From positions 186,001 to 250,000 of the forward strand of contig MU405213.1 of the NCBI GenBank assembly GCA_022836615.1: DNA of 64,000 nt, written 5' to 3'. The stretch comes from Annulohypoxylon bovei var. microspora (taxonomy: Eukaryota; Ascomycota; Sordariomycetes; Xylariales; Hypoxylaceae). Both the position numbers and the translations under genes were made by a program. Below the pieces are notes generated by a model. That model saw only the letters and a program-made list of their open reading frames with translations. It made no database searches and was not told the DNA's origin. This document shows, piece after piece, positions 47,208 to 58,997 of this stretch (positions within the stretch are counted from its first letter, which is position 1; each line of letters opens with the position of its first letter).

Positions 47208-48207
47208 TGTGTTGATTATAGAATTCGAAGACACTAGTAGTGTATGTAGTTTTCCAATTCAATGGTATGTGAAAAGATCGAAGATTGGTGTGATGACTTG
47301 TCGTTGCAGTGGGTGATTGAGCGTACGATTTCAATTGATCGAGCTTCTAATTCGTGCCAATTGACCATAAATAAAAATTCAACCTGGAAATTTTTCTGCT
47401 GCTCGATAGCGATAACAGCTTTCTGCGGGGATAATCCTAGACCAATCAAAACTGATAAAAAGATGATGTGTCTCCACTTTGATATCCCGCTAACAAGGGG
47501 CAACCGGAACCTTCACATTTTATTTTCCTAACCATTCATACGCAGGTAACTAAGACAAGAATCAACTTTCAGTCCATATTCTGCACATATGTCAGCTTAT
47601 AAGCAGAAATGTCGATCTCAATTTTATTAAGACTTCCTTCCTACCTATTCTTAGATCTTTGGACATATATCTCTTGAATACTAGCTATGTACAGTATCAG
47701 CATGATCATTTGTACAATCGACAGCGTACAATACAATTCGGAAGGATTGTCTTACTAACGCAAACCAAACCTCGGTTGCCATGAACAATCACGCACATTT
47801 TCCCGTCCACTGAAGCCCCTTGCTTTCTCAAATGTCTTGGGAATAATCCCCATACATATATTGCTGCCTGCCTTGCTTCATGTATACCGTGTAGGTACTC
47901 ACCAGCAGCAAAAGGGGCTTAGTCCACCTGAAGGAATGGCGATGAATGGCGATCTGAAGTCCACTTTCCTTCTATAATAAGCAACCGAATATACGGGATG
48001 CCATCTGAATCCGGGGCATTTACGCCCCCGCCTTCGACAATATGCAATGCCACTTCGCTATATCTTATGGATGTCTTGCGACTTGCCTTTTATGTACCAC
48101 CAGTTCCTCCTCTTTGTTTTCTTTCTCGTTGACCTTACCTACTCTCTTATCTAGGTAGTTCAGAGTGAAAACACCGGTCACTGGCCTGGTAAGAGTAGAG
48201 ACAAAAT
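47208..48207. other. divergent intergenic region
   Basis: 1 kb lies between the starts of NHP2 and the GH92 gene. No repeat or gene is recognised; it should hold both promoters. Confidence 0.5.
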
Positions 48208-50701
48208 ATGAGTGCTCGATTATTCTTATTATGTTTCGTTGCGGCAGCGTCATGTCAATCTTCTCCCGCACACCAATTTCGCCGAGCTACCAATAGCTCT
48301 TCTAGTGGTTATGACTTCGTGGATCCTCTTATCGGCACTCGTAACGGCGGTGGGTTACTTGTAGATTATTGCCCTTGAAGACTAACTTATCACCGCAATA
48401 GGTCATGTATTCGCCGGAGCGACTCTGCCATTTGGTAAGTACGACAAAAGTCTACATATATAAAATATATCTAACTATTCGATAGGCATGGCCAAAGCTG
48501 TTCCAGATGTCACAAGTGACAACCAGGGGGGGTACGCTTCGAACGGAAGCCCGGTCAATGGCTTCTCTCATATGCATGATTCGGGAACCGGTGGCGCCTC
48601 ATCGCTTGCCAACTTCCCAATTTTTGTTTATCCAGGGTGTACCAATGACACCATAGATGGCTGCGTTTTTCCAAAGACTCAACGCAGCGTCCAGATTGTT
48701 GACGGAAGTGTTTCTGCTCGCCCTGGCTATTTTTCCATTGATCTCGAGTCTGGAATTAGAGCAGAGATCACGGCTGCGAACCACACGGCGCTTTATAGGT
48801 TCACATTCTTCGGCAACGCTACTGGAAACGCCACTGTGGATGCACCGCTAAGCCCCTTGTTCATCGCGGATTTGACGGATCTTCCAGATACGCGACAAAA
48901 CGGTAGTGCATCCGTAGATCCAGATACTGGCCGGATGTCTGGAAACGGTACCTTTAATCCTAGTTTTGGAACTGGTACATATAATCTGCATTTCTGTGCC
49001 GATTTCCTCCAGGGCAGTTCTATGCGCGAAACCGGCGTGTTCGTCAACAACAGGGCTAGTAGCGAACCAAAAAGTATCGTGGTGGGAAAGGACAATAACT
49101 CCCCCCCTTTACCAGCTGGGACCTACACCTGGTTCGACAAGGTTGAAGAGGGTACCACAATCACGGTTCGGGTTGGTCTTTCATTTAAGAGCGTCGACCA
49201 AGCTTGCAATAATGCTCAGACGGAGATTCCAGACGGAGATTTCTCGAAGACTCTAGCTACCGCAGAAGACATTTGGAAAGATAAACTCTCGGTCCTAAGT
49301 ATCGACACGACTGGCTTCGAAGATACCTCCTTGCAAACTATCTTCTGGAGTGGTGTATACAGAGCAATGCTGAGCCCTCAAGATTATACTGGTGAAAATT
49401 ATCTATGGGAAAGCGACGAGCCTTATTACGATTCATGGTACTGTATCTGGGATTCGTTTCGATCGATCCATTCCTTCATCACGCTAGTGGACCCCTATTC
49501 GCAAACCCTCATGATCCGTTCCCTGATCGATATCTATCGTCATGAAGGATGGCTACCTGACTGTCGAATGTCCCTTTGCAAAGGATGGACCCAAGGGGGT
49601 TCTAACGCCGACGTCGTACTGGCCGATGCGTATCTGAAGAATATTACGCAGGATGTCGACTGGGAGACCGGATATGAAGCTTTGATAAAGGATGCAGAAA
49701 ACGAACCCCCTGTATGGGACTACGAAGGTCGCGGCGGTCTGACTAGCTGGAAGAATTACGGCTATATTCCAGCCGACGACTATGATCCAATTGGGCAAGG
49801 GCTTTTCACGCGAAGTATTTCTCGAACCGTCGAGTACGCATACAATGACTTTTGTATCTCTGAAATAGCAAAGGCGCTAGGCAAGCAGGATGACTACGAG
49901 AAATATACTAAGCGATCTGGTAATTGGATAAACCTATATAACAAGGACCAGACCTCGGACGTCGGGGGTACAGACACTGGGTTCACCGGATTTCTTCAGC
50001 CGAAGTATTTAAATGGTACATGGGGGTACCAGGATCCCACTCTCTGCTCTTCTGTCAACTCCTTTGACTCTTGCTACCTCAACTCGGGCGGCCACGAGAC
50101 GTATGAGGGTAGTCCTTGGCTCTACACTTTCTTCGCGCCTCACGACATGGCAAGTCTGATCACTACTCTCGGCGGCCCCGACACTTTCGTCAGCCGCCTT
50201 GACTACATTCACGAGAGCGGTATCCTCTACGTCGGCGACGAGCAAGCGTTCCTTACCATATTCCAATACCACTATGCGGGCCGCCCCGGGAAATCCGCTG
50301 AGCGCGTTCACTATTATATACCCAGCCAGTTCAACACCACAACGGCCGGTATACCAGGGAACGATGACTCGGGCGCCATGGGCTCTTTTGTTGCGCTAGC
50401 CATGTTAGGTATATTCCCAAACCCTGGTCAGGATGTCTATTTCATCACGGCTCCCTTTTTCCCGTCCGTGTCGATCACTAATCGCATGACCGGAAACACG
50501 GCGACGATTAAGACTGTCAACTTCGATACCGCCTACGAGAATATATACATCCAGAGCGCCAGACTGGACGGAAATGAGTACACGAAGAGCTATGTCACAC
50601 ACAGTTTCTTCCTCGACGGAGGCACGTTAGAACTCACCTTAGGCGAGAAGGAAAGTACCACGTGGGGTACAGGGGAAGGGGATTTGCCGCCGAGCCTCTA
50701 G
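48208..50701 (+). CDS. secreted GH92 alpha-1,2-mannosidase
   Basis: Three exons (48208-48349, 48402-48434, 48486-50701) give 796 aa; exon 2 has only 33 bp. The first 18 residues (MSARLFLLCFVAAASCQS) look like a signal peptide. The mature start FVDPLIGTRNGGHVFAGATL and PFGMAKAVPDV are typical of glycoside hydrolase family 92. Further blocks are DSWYCIWDSFRS (about residue 370), HEGWLPDCRMSLCKGWTQGG, SNADVVLADAYLK, and the family signature GNDDSGAMGSFVALAMLGIFP near residue 681, which contains the catalytic acidic residues. GH92 enzymes are calcium-dependent exo-mannosidases acting on N-glycans and mannans. Several N-x-S/T sites fit secretion. It is convergent with the terpene synthase, 252 bp away. 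Confidence 0.95.
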
Positions 50702-50953
50702 CAATACTAACACCTTAACATAACTAGTAGAGACTATAAGTTTTCTAAAATAATAAGCTACAGATTTATCAGATAACCAACATCTTCTCTCTTTGAAATC
50801 CGCTATTTCTTTCAGGAACGAGAGCTTCATTAGATCTATATTCTTACGAAACAAGTGTCATAACGATATCAACCAATCGTATATACCCAACTCCTCAACC
50901 ATTTACCCCATCCACTTAAGCTGCGTCAATCCTCTAACCACTTTCCGAGACGA

Positions 50954-52552
50954 TTAGAGAGTAACATGTAGTCCCCCTTTCATGGACTGGCAGTTGAGCC
51001 TATATCGCCCTGACGTAAGGCTGGTGAAACAGTTTAACATGAGTACTAGCTCAATCAAAGGTTCATTAATAACACTTACCTCCAATTGAGGTTTGACGTG
51101 CAAGCATATTTGCAGGCCTCGACAAATCTACGAATGTCTTCGTGGGTTTTGGGCATGGATGAATAACGCTCTAGGATTTCTGACTCTGCAGCTTCAAGTC
51201 GATGGACCGCAGACCTCACAATATCGACAGCGTGGTTTATGGCTGCCTGGACAGACCCGAGCTCTAGAGATAGGAGAGCGACTAGCGAGTCAACTTGCGA
51301 TTGAGCCTGCAATTCGCCAATAGGTTAGAAACTCAATTTACCACGACCAGGGCTTGTATACCTACCACTTCCTTCTTGAAGGATAAGATATCGTTAGTCC
51401 TTTAAATATTGTCAGTGTTACGCTAATGAACGACGTTATCTTAAAGAAACATACGTGCAGATAACAACATTTGTTTCATGCCAGATTCGTTGCATCGCTT
51501 CGTCATCCATTATTTCTTGGGATAGCGTGATTCCATAGGCGTATCTATGAGTCTTTAGCATACTCCTTTTCGCAACATAACCAAGTATGGACAGAGCAAT
51601 GCGTACTCGATCGTAGCAAGGCATATCCTTACCGCGCCAGTACCTAAGCGGCGTTGCGCGTACTCCTCGACAGTGGGAAGTCTATCCGTCAATAGAAGAT
51701 CCTGCTCCTCTCCGCACGACTTAATAAAGAAACGCATCTCATCAAGAAATGTGTTCATCTGACCTAGAACTTGTTAAAACTTTTGCAGCTACCCATTGGA
51801 ATATGATAGGATGACGTACGGTCATCACAAGACCTTGATATGGCTTGGCCTACTGGCTTGAAGCTAGTTATAATGGGATCAGTGGATATATCCGAGAGCT
51901 TCGACTCCGAGCTCCCCGACAGACTCTGCTGTATATAGTCCATAGTCCTCTGTCGGAATGCGGAAGCTTCCCTCCAGTCGTTGACGATCGTGGAAAATTC
52001 GTGAGAATCCGTTTCTAGGCGCTAGTGAGACGAAGACATTCATTATCTATTAAGCCAGTATACCATACCATCATCCCAAGCAAAGAGCTGCATGAACGAG
52101 TTAGCTAATCAGAAATAGAGGAACAGTGATATGTAGGTAGACCCTTACCCATATCGACAGTGACGTAACAATTTTCAGGGCCTCGTATGATGCGTATGGC
52201 CACCAAGAAGCCCCGAACAATGTCATGTTCGATGCCTGCAGCTTACGGAACCGAGATGCGTCTCTAAAGGAAGAGGAAATGCTGTGTTCCGTGAGTGGAT
52301 ATATCATTTGATAACGACAGGAAAACGGTTGGTTTCCCATTACCTTGAAAGTATATTCTGTACGTGTTCATCTAGCCTTTCGACTTCCGAGTGGGTTCCT
52401 TGAGGCCAGTGGCTTATCATGGATTGCAAGTCGGGAATAGTAACACGACATCCTCGTATACTCAGCAAAAGTTGTTCGCGCGGGTTTACCAGGAGAGGTG
52501 TTGGCTTGATCACCGAGCTTGTTAGCCTGATCTCTTGAGTAGTTGCGGCCAT
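50954..52552 (-). CDS. class I terpene synthase (sesquiterpene cyclase type)
   Basis: Nine exons on the minus strand (52552-52344, 52263-52149, 52087-52069, 52014-51820, 51763-51607, 51544-51455, 51399-51366, 51306-51080, 51020-50954) give 370 aa; introns are 54-80 bp. The frame closes across all eight junctions. Recognised elements are FGASWWPYASYEALKIVTSL, the metal-binding WDDETD (D113-D117, split by an intron), the NSE motif NDILSFKKE (264-272) and the C-terminal SGRY pair (R354, Y355). These mark a class I cyclase that ionises farnesyl diphosphate or similar. Length fits fungal sesquiterpene synthases. Exon 3 has only 19 bp and exon 7 only 34 bp. No P450 or other tailoring gene is next to it, so the product is unknown. 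Confidence 0.9.
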
Positions 52553-53640
52553 GATGACTTGTGTGGGAATTCGGTTTAGCCTAGTAGAAACAGAAGCTCA
52601 TGAGGAGCGTAGATGGAGGCAGAGAAAACGATGTCGATTATCGGGTAGCAACAGTCTACGGACCAAGGCTACTATTTATATTGTAAAGAACTAGGAATAG
52701 GGAAGGCAAAACAAAACACTTGGAACTGATCGTTATCTTGAGTTATTATTCATCATAATCCAACATCTTCTCCAAGCATACGATAATCGCCGTGGCCGAG
52801 ATCCTACAAGGCATGTTAATCATACCCTACCTGTTACACGATCAGTCTTAACTCTCACATTTTACAGTAAGAAAAGCCACAACGCCGAAAATTGTTGCCT
52901 TTATGAATCCACGAAGTCTCCCCCTGCTATTAGGGGTTAAATTTCCACCGACACCAATTAAATGGCAACCATCTGCATAGTATTTGGACGTAAGTAAACC
53001 ACTAGGTACCTATGGAAGCTAATATTTATTGTTACACGAAGGAATATTTGTAAGCTTCTATTCTGGTAGCTGATACAGGAGACTTTTTCGTAAAACTTAA
53101 AGATATCTACTCAAAAGCAGTCAGCTTATCATGATGTCGACCTAGTATATGTATCTCTCATGCAATACGCTGGAGATGGATATCGGGCTTAAGAATCGCT
53201 TTCAAAGATTTTGGCGCCTTGCAAAATGCACTTGGATATATGTATTAGCCCAGTAAACCCCAAATTCCACGACAGTAAGCGGCATTGTTCCAGCTTTATA
53301 ATAGCATTATAAGAGTAAATGTTAAAGCTATTATACCAGCCATCTCGCAAACTAATTCCAACTATGGATTGCGGTGTTTAAAGGCCCGTTTGTCGAGTAG
53401 GTAAATATGTATGACAGAATCCTATTCTCACACGTGTCACCTCTTTGGCTGACGTAGGACAGCTCTACTAGAATTGATAACGTTACGCAAGGTTTTAAGA
53501 AATAGGACTTGATAGCCTACCTACCTATGTAATGCTAATCTAATTAATATAATTGATTAGGTATTAATATATCGTATCGAACATTAGTATTGTAACTGGC
53601 TTTATGAAGTTGTTGTTTTGCGTTAGTTAAAGAGATATGA

Positions 53641-53668
53641 TACTCATCCGGTTTTAACCGGATGAGTA
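53641..53668. repeat. perfect palindrome, 13-bp arms
   Basis: Arms TACTCATCCGGTT (53641-53653) and AACCGGATGAGTA (53656-53668) flank TT. The sequence would form a near-uninterrupted hairpin in single strands. Confidence 0.9.
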
Positions 53669-55908
53669 GGCACTTTTCGGAAACAATAACTACCTAGGTA
53701 GGCAATAGTGTCTAGTATATTCTAACAGCTCACCGTAAATTCTCCTAGCTTGAATGACCCGTTGGATGGAGAGTTATAGATTCTCGGGGTTTGCTTTTTA
53801 GAAGGTAATGTATCCCCCTTTTGTCCGTTGCCCTGTTTAACCCCTGGACCTCCCCGGCACTTTGTACACCATATTAGATCGAGGATATGTTGGAAATATT
53901 ACGATAGTTTAAGGTTATCTAGAAGCTTATTTGATACCGGGAAAACTATGGAAGAGGTATATAAATTTGTTGATTTATACCTACCTAGGTACTCATAGGC
54001 TTGCTTACCTATGCATCCCGTGTTGGATCAGTTTGCTTTTTCATGATGCATGTTACACAAATCATATCGTAGCGCCCAGGGCTTTTGTGTGGCTTTAGAG
54101 CCGGTATCGCCTTTGATGACGGCGGTGTCGACCATTTTCCCCCGAACGTTTCATGCCGTAGATAATTGATAGGCGGTAAAAGCCTTGACGAATATGAATT
54201 GGGATTTATGCTTTCATTCTCTCAACGAGAATCCATGTACCTACGAGTATTGAGCACGAAATCTTACCACAGGCAAATGTTTCGGATGAGAGCCAGGTAT
54301 TTTTTATTATTTTATGTTGTTTATCACGGAATGATTCGATGGTATGATTTAAAACATCCACTTAATACTTATTCTTCGTTATTTCATCAATTACCATTGA
54401 TATCTTATGTTGAATTAAGAACTTTGATAAGTGTGCCTAAAACCTAGTTAGGTATCTCTTCAACCGGCAGATATTTACAAATCACCTACACCTTTAAAGG
54501 TCATAGATATCAATTATCTTCATATTTCAAACTAAAGTCAAAGACAAGCTAGACTATCTCTCCATCCTCTTCATACCCGATAAGAAGCACCTAAAGACTT
54601 ATAGATGAGGAATTACAGGTCTTGCTCTTAGTGTCATTAAGGGATTACATTACTCAATAAGCCCTATCGGTAGACTGTCAGGGATAGTAGCCCTTGGGTT
54701 TAGAGGTATCTCGAGTGAAAGCCTAAATATTCTCAAAACTAAGGGGAGGCAAGATATATATAAACAGCTGAAGGGCTCCTAAAAGGGGTACTCTTCTTAA
54801 AAGGGCCTTCGGAGCACCCCCAGCAATATTTCCTGACACTATCACATGTCGTTGATGACACAAGGAGACATTAATCTCACCCAAGCTAGAACGGATGTAT
54901 GACATCAAGCAACAACGGGCTTCATAGTGTATCTGGGTATTGTAACATAGCAGCCTGGCATAGAAAGTGGTGTACCTTTGGGGTGAATTGGTTAGTGGCC
55001 AAAGCGGCTTTCCGCGATACAGATATGTCAATCAGCGTTCGCTGTACCGCGGGAAATCCTGATTATTATGTTGCACGAGGCACGAGTGTTATTCTTTCGA
55101 ATGGCTCTTATATTATGTCATCGAAAATGTTTAGGAATTTTATGATCGTATGAATTACGGCCGTATCGTGATACACTAGACCGTGATCAAGATGATCCGC
55201 GTGACTCAGGAGTTCGACGGAGCTTGACGTTGAGGTGTACGTAGATCGACATTGACTACCTACCTATGTAGTGTGCGCTTGGGTAAAACACGTGGATGTA
55301 CCAGCTCATAGATGAGTTCGGGTCAGTATCACATCCCGTCTGCCCGTCTACCTATATTGTTCTTGAATATTCTACACTTGACGGGTACCCCCTTTTTTTG
55401 ACATGAATAGAATCAGAATGACATCTGTTTAATGAAAGTAGGTACGTACCTTAAAGAAGTTTATTTTCTCAGGGTTCAAGGTTGGGTCTAATTTAAGGTA
55501 CAATTTAAGAATATTCGGGTTGGAATAAACATAGTTCCGCTTGTGGAAAGAGCCAACCAACCCAACCTTAAAAGGATAGATAAGCGAAGTAGTAATTCTT
55601 ATTCCCCATCTTTTTATTCTCCATCTCCCCATCTATGGTGGCCCATAGGTGGTACTGTGCCAAAAAAAAATCTAATTTTGGAAAATAGAAGTAGCTATGC
55701 CTAATACGGTAGTTGGGTTGGTGGGTATTAAGCCATATATTAGTGGGATGATAAATGAGTACATATATTAATAGCTGGAGGTAAGTAGGTAGACGCATGG
55801 TACTTGTGTTCGCATACAAATTTAGGTATAAAATCATGTACCTATGGTCGCCTTGCTAATGAAGGACCTAGGTATGTTATTATATACTGACCTTGCATGT
55901 ACGTACAA

Positions 55909-55962
55909 AGCTGTAATAGCTGTAATAGCTGTAATAGCTGTGATAGCTGTGATAGCTGTGAT
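55909..55962 (+). repeat. 9-bp minisatellite, AGCTGTAAT/AGCTGTGAT, six copies
   Basis: There are three AGCTGTAAT units followed by three AGCTGTGAT units. The array is inverted relative to the one at 56196-56249. Confidence 0.95.
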
Positions 55963-56195
55963 ATGTTTACTTTGTATAAGAGTAATATTAATTGCTGTAC
56001 TTACCTACTGAGACATCGCCTTTCAGTGATTATATAAAAGTAACCTTAGTAGTTGTCAATGGTAACCATCATTAATCAATCAATCAATTAATCAATCAAG
56101 TATGCATGCATTCCACTTAAGTAATACAATCAATAGATATCACAGACTTCAAGACGTGGTAATACAGGCTGTATGGGGTCGGGGTCACGTTTCCA

Positions 56196-56249
56196 ATTAC
56201 AGCTATTACAGCTATTACAGCTATTACAGCTATTACAGCTATTACAGCT
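56196..56249 (+). repeat. 9-bp minisatellite ATTACAGCT, six copies
   Basis: Six perfect ATTACAGCT units followed by degenerate copies to about 56280. The unit is the exact reverse complement of AGCTGTAAT at 55909. Confidence 0.95.
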
Positions 56250-56964
56250 ATTAGGTAGTTACAGCTATTACATCTATTATAACACAACAATTACAATGGT
56301 TCAACCTTACACCTACCTATCCAAGCTGGGAATAACCTCATTGCCCTTTTAATTAAAAACCAATTAATAAATCAATTAAAAAATCAATCAGCAAGTCGAT
56401 TAGCAAGTCGATCAGTAAGTTAATTAATAAGCTAAGTAAATAATTAGCATCTAAGTAACAAGCTTTTACACCAAATTGTACGGGCAATCTTATAAAACTG
56501 AATACACGAAGTACTTGCTTAACGAGGGATAAGCCACCACCTACCTGTGGCTGTAACATACCTTACCCTTTTAGGCAGTATTTACACTCCAATATTTTTT
56601 TGGCACAGTCTCACCTATGGGCCTCCATACCATCCATTGAATTGGGACCCTCACTGAGACCCTGACAGACCATTCATATCTGATTCCTATTAGGTATGAC
56701 GTTTGGCAAAGCGCCTTCAAGGCGACCAGGTGTTGACGATGCAGAAATTATGTATTCAACCAGTCGCCAATCACCAATCACCAGTCACCAGTCGAAGAAA
56801 TCTTACCGGGTGCATAGTGTATCTATTACGCTAACCATTTACGTTATTGAGAGCATAACAAAAATTTATGTCCTCTCCGAGACACACAGAAAGGTTCTCA
56901 TGGCGTTTATCTTCTAACAGGATGGGTTCCACGGCAAAATTGCCGCTTCCCTAGTCTACCTATT

Positions 56965-57003
56965 ACTAGGTAGTCCAGACCGTAACTAGGTAGTCCAGAC
57001 CGT
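56965..57003 (+). repeat. 20-bp tandem duplication
   Basis: ACTAGGTAGTCCAGACCGTA at 56965-56984 is followed directly by a second copy lacking only the last base (56985-57003). Confidence 0.9.
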
Positions 57004-58526
57004 CGGCAGGTTACCAAACAGTAAACAGTGGTGCCGTAATTCCGGTGGCATATTTGCAGACCTGTCCCAGTGTGCTTGCTTGGTCCTTGGTCGGCATATT
57101 CATCCGTGGCCGCCACTCGGACTTTAACGGGCTTCTCACTCACTGAGCAGAACTACACTAGCAGACTAAGTAAGAGCATGGGTGGCACCGAGGAACTGCG
57201 AGGATTGGCATATGTAATCCATATCCACCGGCCATGTCCGTATTGGCAGTTCCGATTATCCGTATAACATCGGATTTACATTTACATTTAGTTACCTGTA
57301 TGTACATACATTCATGATTTCCGCATGGTTAACATAATTCGTCATGGCTTTGGACCACGTCTATGCCCATGTCCATGTGCTAGGAAACTCGGTCGCCTCA
57401 GCCTTCAGACGAGGAACGACTCAGGACTTTTCAATAAAACCTTAAAGCACTCCGAGTCTCAGACATTCCAACGATCAACAACTAAAACCTGCATGTACGT
57501 ACGCGCTTACTTTACTTTAAGACCAGTCAAATTCCGACGCTAAAGCACGCATTCTTTCTTTCTGCTGTGTATTCCTATCGTGTCCTAGATTCATAATAAT
57601 TCCAGGCCTACATTTTCTTTAACTGAAGCAACCTGCCGCCCTACCCGGTCCCTGCATTTTCTTTACCGACTTTACATCTTCTCCCCTCTTTAAACCGAAA
57701 CTGTGCTGAAGACCGATGCTCTTCAAGAATTAGAATTGCAACAAATTGCAACAAATTACAACAACGACCTCTTTTCTCCTGAAGAGACATCGTGGGTCGG
57801 AAATACGGCACTAGATCTTATCAAATAAGACCCGATTTTCTTTCCTTTCCGTGTTCTAGGATTGTTCAAGCGCGCGGTTGATTGTTCGCCAAGCATTTTT
57901 CTACGCAAGAGCCGAACCCGGTTATTTTCTTGGCATTGGGACAAGCCCTGGCTGGAATTTTCAGCGCTGTTCTCAGGTGAGTAATTGCTGCTTGTTCGCT
58001 CCTCAACAACAATCGTCATTCGTCAGCTGGGGCGCAGCTAGGCAACCTGTCAATTGCGGGAACAAAGCCGCCCACAATCTTCAGTCTCGTCGAGTGACGG
58101 TATCCAATTGGTTTCGAAATTGAGGCAATTCGCTTGTGAAGCTTGACCTATTGAATCCTGTCCTGTTTATGACACAGCTCATAGCTACGCCGTGTGTTCC
58201 GAGTGGGCGGCATTCAGGGGTAGAAACATCATTGGTCATATTCGACTACATCTTTCGAAAAACTTAATATTTTCTTATCTTCGCTGTTCAATCTAGACTC
58301 TGTTCCCTGTACCTTGATATTCTTACCTCGCAATTCTAAATATCTCGAGTATCGCACAATTTTCTTGAAAGACTTTGATCTTCCCCACAACGCAAAATCA
58401 TGCGTAAACAGAGTGGCCGTGTAGTACTAAGCCACAGTTGATTACTGTCTCACGTCTAATAGTCGGATATAAGACCTCCTTTAGCTCTAATCAGAACTAA
58501 GAAAGAAAACAACAGATAATATCGCC

Positions 58527-58997
58527 ATGTCCAACGAAAGCGGCAATCGGCCTACACGCCGTGATTATGACACTGGTTTTCCGGATGCGTTTGCCGAATA
58601 CACTACGTCTCTACGCCACCCAGAAGCAAATGTCAGCCCTGGAGCCTGTATTTCAGCGGAGGATATTGATCCGTCAAAAACATTGCATAGGACACGTAGA
58701 TCGTTTCTGGCAAGACATAAGCACGCGGTAACCCACGGCATCATATCTAATGGTTCAAACTCAAAACGCACGAGCCGCTCAACGTTGATTCTACCCACGA
58801 TTGACAGTGCCGTCGACGTGGGCGATCTGAAGCATACGGATACCAACGGCAGCATTGGAAATTCATCTAAGGATGGGACTGATAGCCTCCACGGAGACTG
58901 CTCCCTATCCCTTACCGCATCTAACGAAGATGATTTCACCGACGACGGCCGGCAACGGATCAAACTCTTTCGAAAATGGCGTAGTCAGAAGGACTGA
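58527..58997 (+). CDS. hypothetical protein, single exon
   Basis: An ATG-started frame encodes 156 aa (MSNESGNRPTRRDYDTGF to KLFRKWRSQKD). I do not recognise it. It is Ser/Thr/Asp-rich and hydrophilic, has no signal peptide or membrane segment, and contains short basic patches (RTRRSFLARHKH near residue 55 and LFRKWR at the end). The composition looks protein-like and unlike the surrounding AT-rich DNA. The upstream region (57600-58520) is pyrimidine-rich and could be a promoter and leader. It could also be one exon of a longer gene, though I found no convincing splice partner. Confidence 0.5.
   Translation: MSNESGNRPTRRDYDTGFPDAFAEYTTSLRHPEANVSPGACISAEDIDPSKTLHRTRRSFLARHKHAVTHGIISNGSNSKRTSRSTLILPTIDSAVDVGDLKHTDTNGSIGNSSKDGTDSLHGDCSLSLTASNEDDFTDDGRQRIKLFRKWRSQKD

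Larger units (their letters stand above)
55634..56629. mobile_element. candidate non-autonomous terminal-inverted-repeat element
   Basis: A 35 bp segment at 55634-55668 (starting TATGGTGGCCCATAGGTG) recurs in inverted orientation at 56595-56629 with 32 of 35 bases matching. Both ends are flanked by CCATC (55629-55633 and 56630-56634), a possible 5 bp target duplication; CCATC is common just to the left, so chance is possible. The 996 bp interior has no transposase-like ORF. It carries two inverted minisatellite arrays and a run of imperfect GTCGATTAGCAA-type repeats (about 56366-56440). The superfamily cannot be assigned. Confidence 0.55.
52553..58526. other. AT-rich gene-free region with repeats
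   Basis: Nearly 6 kb without a supported gene. The first part is the promoter side of the terpene synthase. The rest holds a perfect palindrome (53641-53668), TACCTAGGTA-type motifs (53511-53530, 53688-53702, 53980-53994, 55259-55270, 55861-55873), a candidate terminal-inverted-repeat element (55634-56629) and a 20 bp tandem duplication (56965-57003). Short open frames here have no protein-like features. Confidence 0.6.

Noticed and set aside
50954..52552. Treating the terpene synthase and GH92 gene as a biosynthetic cluster
   Set aside because: GH92 enzymes act on mannose glycans, and no P450, transporter or regulator is next to the cyclase.
54166..54447. 93-codon frame in the AT-rich region after the terpene synthase
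   Set aside because: It has no recognisable feature and lies in repeat-rich DNA.
56353..56559. LIDLLIDLLIDLLID-type minus-strand frame
   Set aside because: It is the translation of imperfect 12 bp repeats inside the inverted-repeat element, not a gene.
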